The translations under genes were made by a program, and so were the position numbers. DNA of 64,000 bases. Source: Rhexocercosporidium sp. MPI-PUGE-AT-0058. Lineage: Eukaryota > Ascomycota > Leotiomycetes > Helotiales. The notes under the pieces were generated by a model. It did no database searches. It saw only the letters and a program-made list of their open reading frames with translations, and was not told the origin of the DNA. Position 1 is the stretch's first letter. Each line of letters begins with the position of its first letter. Shown one piece after another: positions 62,455 to 64,000 of the stretch. The stretch is taken from assembly GCA_020746875.1 (NCBI GenBank), contig JAGTJL010000001.1, forward strand, positions 4,650,001 through 4,714,000, given 5' to 3'.

Positions 62455-64000
62455 TCAAACAAATTCAAACGCATAAGCAGTATTTGCTGTCTCGGGTTGC
62501 ACAAAAAAGGTGATCTATGGCCGCGGTTAGTATCAAGTTCAACTATGGGAACTAGCATGAGAAGCCCTACCTGGTCATTTGCAATGGTATGTCCCCACAC
62601 ACCAAGATCCACCGGCGCACCAACTTCCCCATACTTCCCATTATTGTCAAATCTCCGCGTACGGATATTGACACTGCCAGAGCTCAGTCCCACAGCACTA
62701 AGCCCAGTGACGGTAATATCATATAGTCCAGTGGTCCCACGAGTTCCAGCTAGAATCTTGACTGTGTTTGCAGCACCGCCTCGAGTGGCGAACACATCGA
62801 AGAGGCCATCCGCAGAACCAGAAGTAGCAACACGCTGTCCAGTCATAGAGCCAGCATAGTACTTGTATACTTGCCACTCTCCTACAGGCCAGTAGCCACC
62901 ACCCGATGGCTCATAGGTTGAGGTCTCTGCGCCGGGCTTCCCCAGCATATTGCCAAGATAGTCGTGTAGCTCAAAAGCTGAAGCCCAGTTGGCACGTAGA
63001 CCCTGGATATTATAACGCTCAAGTCTAGAGATGTACCATGCTCCAGTGGATGGAATTTGCTCGTATGGAGCGCCATACTCGTTGATGTTCTTTGGTCTGT
63101 CAGGAAGGCCGTATTTTTCGCGCCACTGAGTAATGAGTGGGAGTGTTTTGACGATGTCTAGACCGCTGTCTAGATTGTGCCAGGTGTAAACGTCGGGGAC
63201 GCTGTTATTCGAGGAGATGAATGATCCAAAGGCGGTCCACCATACCATATTTCGGTCAGGGGGTGATGCCACTGAGGGACCACTGATGAGAGCACCAGGA
63301 AGTTCTCTCCTATTTAACGTTAGTGTTAAAACCAGGTCATCAATCAGAGTTTGAATTTACTTACCTGAATCTATGGTATCCAACTCCCCACATCTGCGTC
63401 CATTGCTCGGGTGATCTTGCCCAAAAGTTTTGAATATCTGGTTCGTTCCAAATATCCAAATCCAAGCCTTCAATCATGTCATTGTCCTTCAGACTTGCGA
63501 TGAGTCTTGTTAGAAACGCGTTGTAATTCGTGAAGTCACCGTTATCGCCGGGAAAGACTGAGTCTGCACTTTGAAGCGAGTCCGCGCCCCACAGATCGTG
63601 GACTAGCAGGATGAAGCGTGCGCCAAATTTGCGAGAGGTACGGTAGTTGGACAGGGCAGATGCAAATCGATTCTAGATACATAATTTCCATTAGAGATCT
63701 CTATTCTTTCAAGGTGTAGAGGTACGTCAAGTCTTACATCAAATTCCTCAGGACCGAAAATCCAACCTCGGCTCGGTGCGGGAAGCTGAGCTCCCCCTGC
63801 ACGGCAGTAGTTGAATTTGATGTCGGCGTAGAAATGGTCTGGGACCTGAGTTGAGGTGGATGAGCCATTGTCTGGAATGCCGTAGATGAAACCTGAAGCC
63901 AGCTGACTTGGCGTTCCGGATGGCTGAGCTAGAGACACGGTTGCTGTTCCGAGTTGTCTTTTCGCTACTTCCACAGGCGTTGCACTGGCATGGAGAGCTA
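62455..64000 (-). CDS. secreted clan GH-A glycosidase (GH39-like), 5' end outside window
   Basis: The gene runs off the right edge, so the start and any signal peptide are not seen; the visible part begins near the mature N-terminus (HASATPVEVAKRQLG). Several exons encode a TIM-barrel glycosidase: DHFYADIKFNYCRAGG, FGARFILLVHDLWG, a likely acid/base Glu in LDLDIWNEPDIQ and a likely nucleophile Glu in KNINEYGAP. A C-terminal beta-rich region (VKILAGTRGTTGLYDITVTG) follows. The last intron brings the frame to a short final exon ending TAYAFEFV with TGA at 62455-62457. Family GH39 or a close fungal relative is my best guess; the substrate is probably a plant wall glycan. Confidence 0.65.

Overview
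This is nuclear DNA of a filamentous ascomycete. The genes carry short 45-110 bp introns with fungal splice signals and encode Pezizomycotina-type families: a Zn2Cys6 regulator, a HeLo-type protein, fungal Myb-like proteins, a siderophore MFS transporter and secreted plant cell wall hydrolases. The content suggests a plant-associated Leotiomycete-like fungus. That placement is inference from gene content, not from a marker gene.

Layout. 0.3-2.8 kb: Zn2Cys6 regulator converging on an FMN reductase. 4.6-5.5 kb: RNase H-like protein that has lost most catalytic residues. 5.7-8.5 kb: remnants of an unknown gene beside an apparently intact 2 kb piggyBac element. 8.8-11.6 kb: pyroglutamyl-peptidase-like gene and a secreted GH5 hydrolase. 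12.9-17.5 kb: head-to-head pair of a HeLo-like/pseudokinase protein and a catalytically complete kinase, recalling the MLKL-RIPK3 arrangement. 19.0-26.1 kb: housekeeping block NOP2, GET5, COF1, HSP60. 26.1-32.9 kb: nearly 7 kb without a convincing gene, with decayed short repeats. 32.9-35.5 kb and 37.6-38.3 kb: two conserved-looking genes of unknown function.

38.9-59.1 kb holds six small Myb-like proteins. Most have basic or acidic low-complexity tails and lysine motifs of the SUMO type, and five share a phase-0 intron at the same point of the Myb fold. Among them sit a gene with an in-frame stop, a pectin lyase pseudogene, and a siderophore transporter whose promoter carries GATA-type iron-regulator motifs. 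59.6-61.9 kb: tandem BTB genes, the second frameshifted. 62.5 kb to the end: a clan GH-A glycosidase cut by the window edge.

The strongest candidates for new biology are the HeLo-pseudokinase/kinase pair and the Myb-like cluster. Exon structures were worked out by eye; where I say the exon lengths add up in frame, I checked the arithmetic. Protein identities come from recognising motifs, not from a database search.
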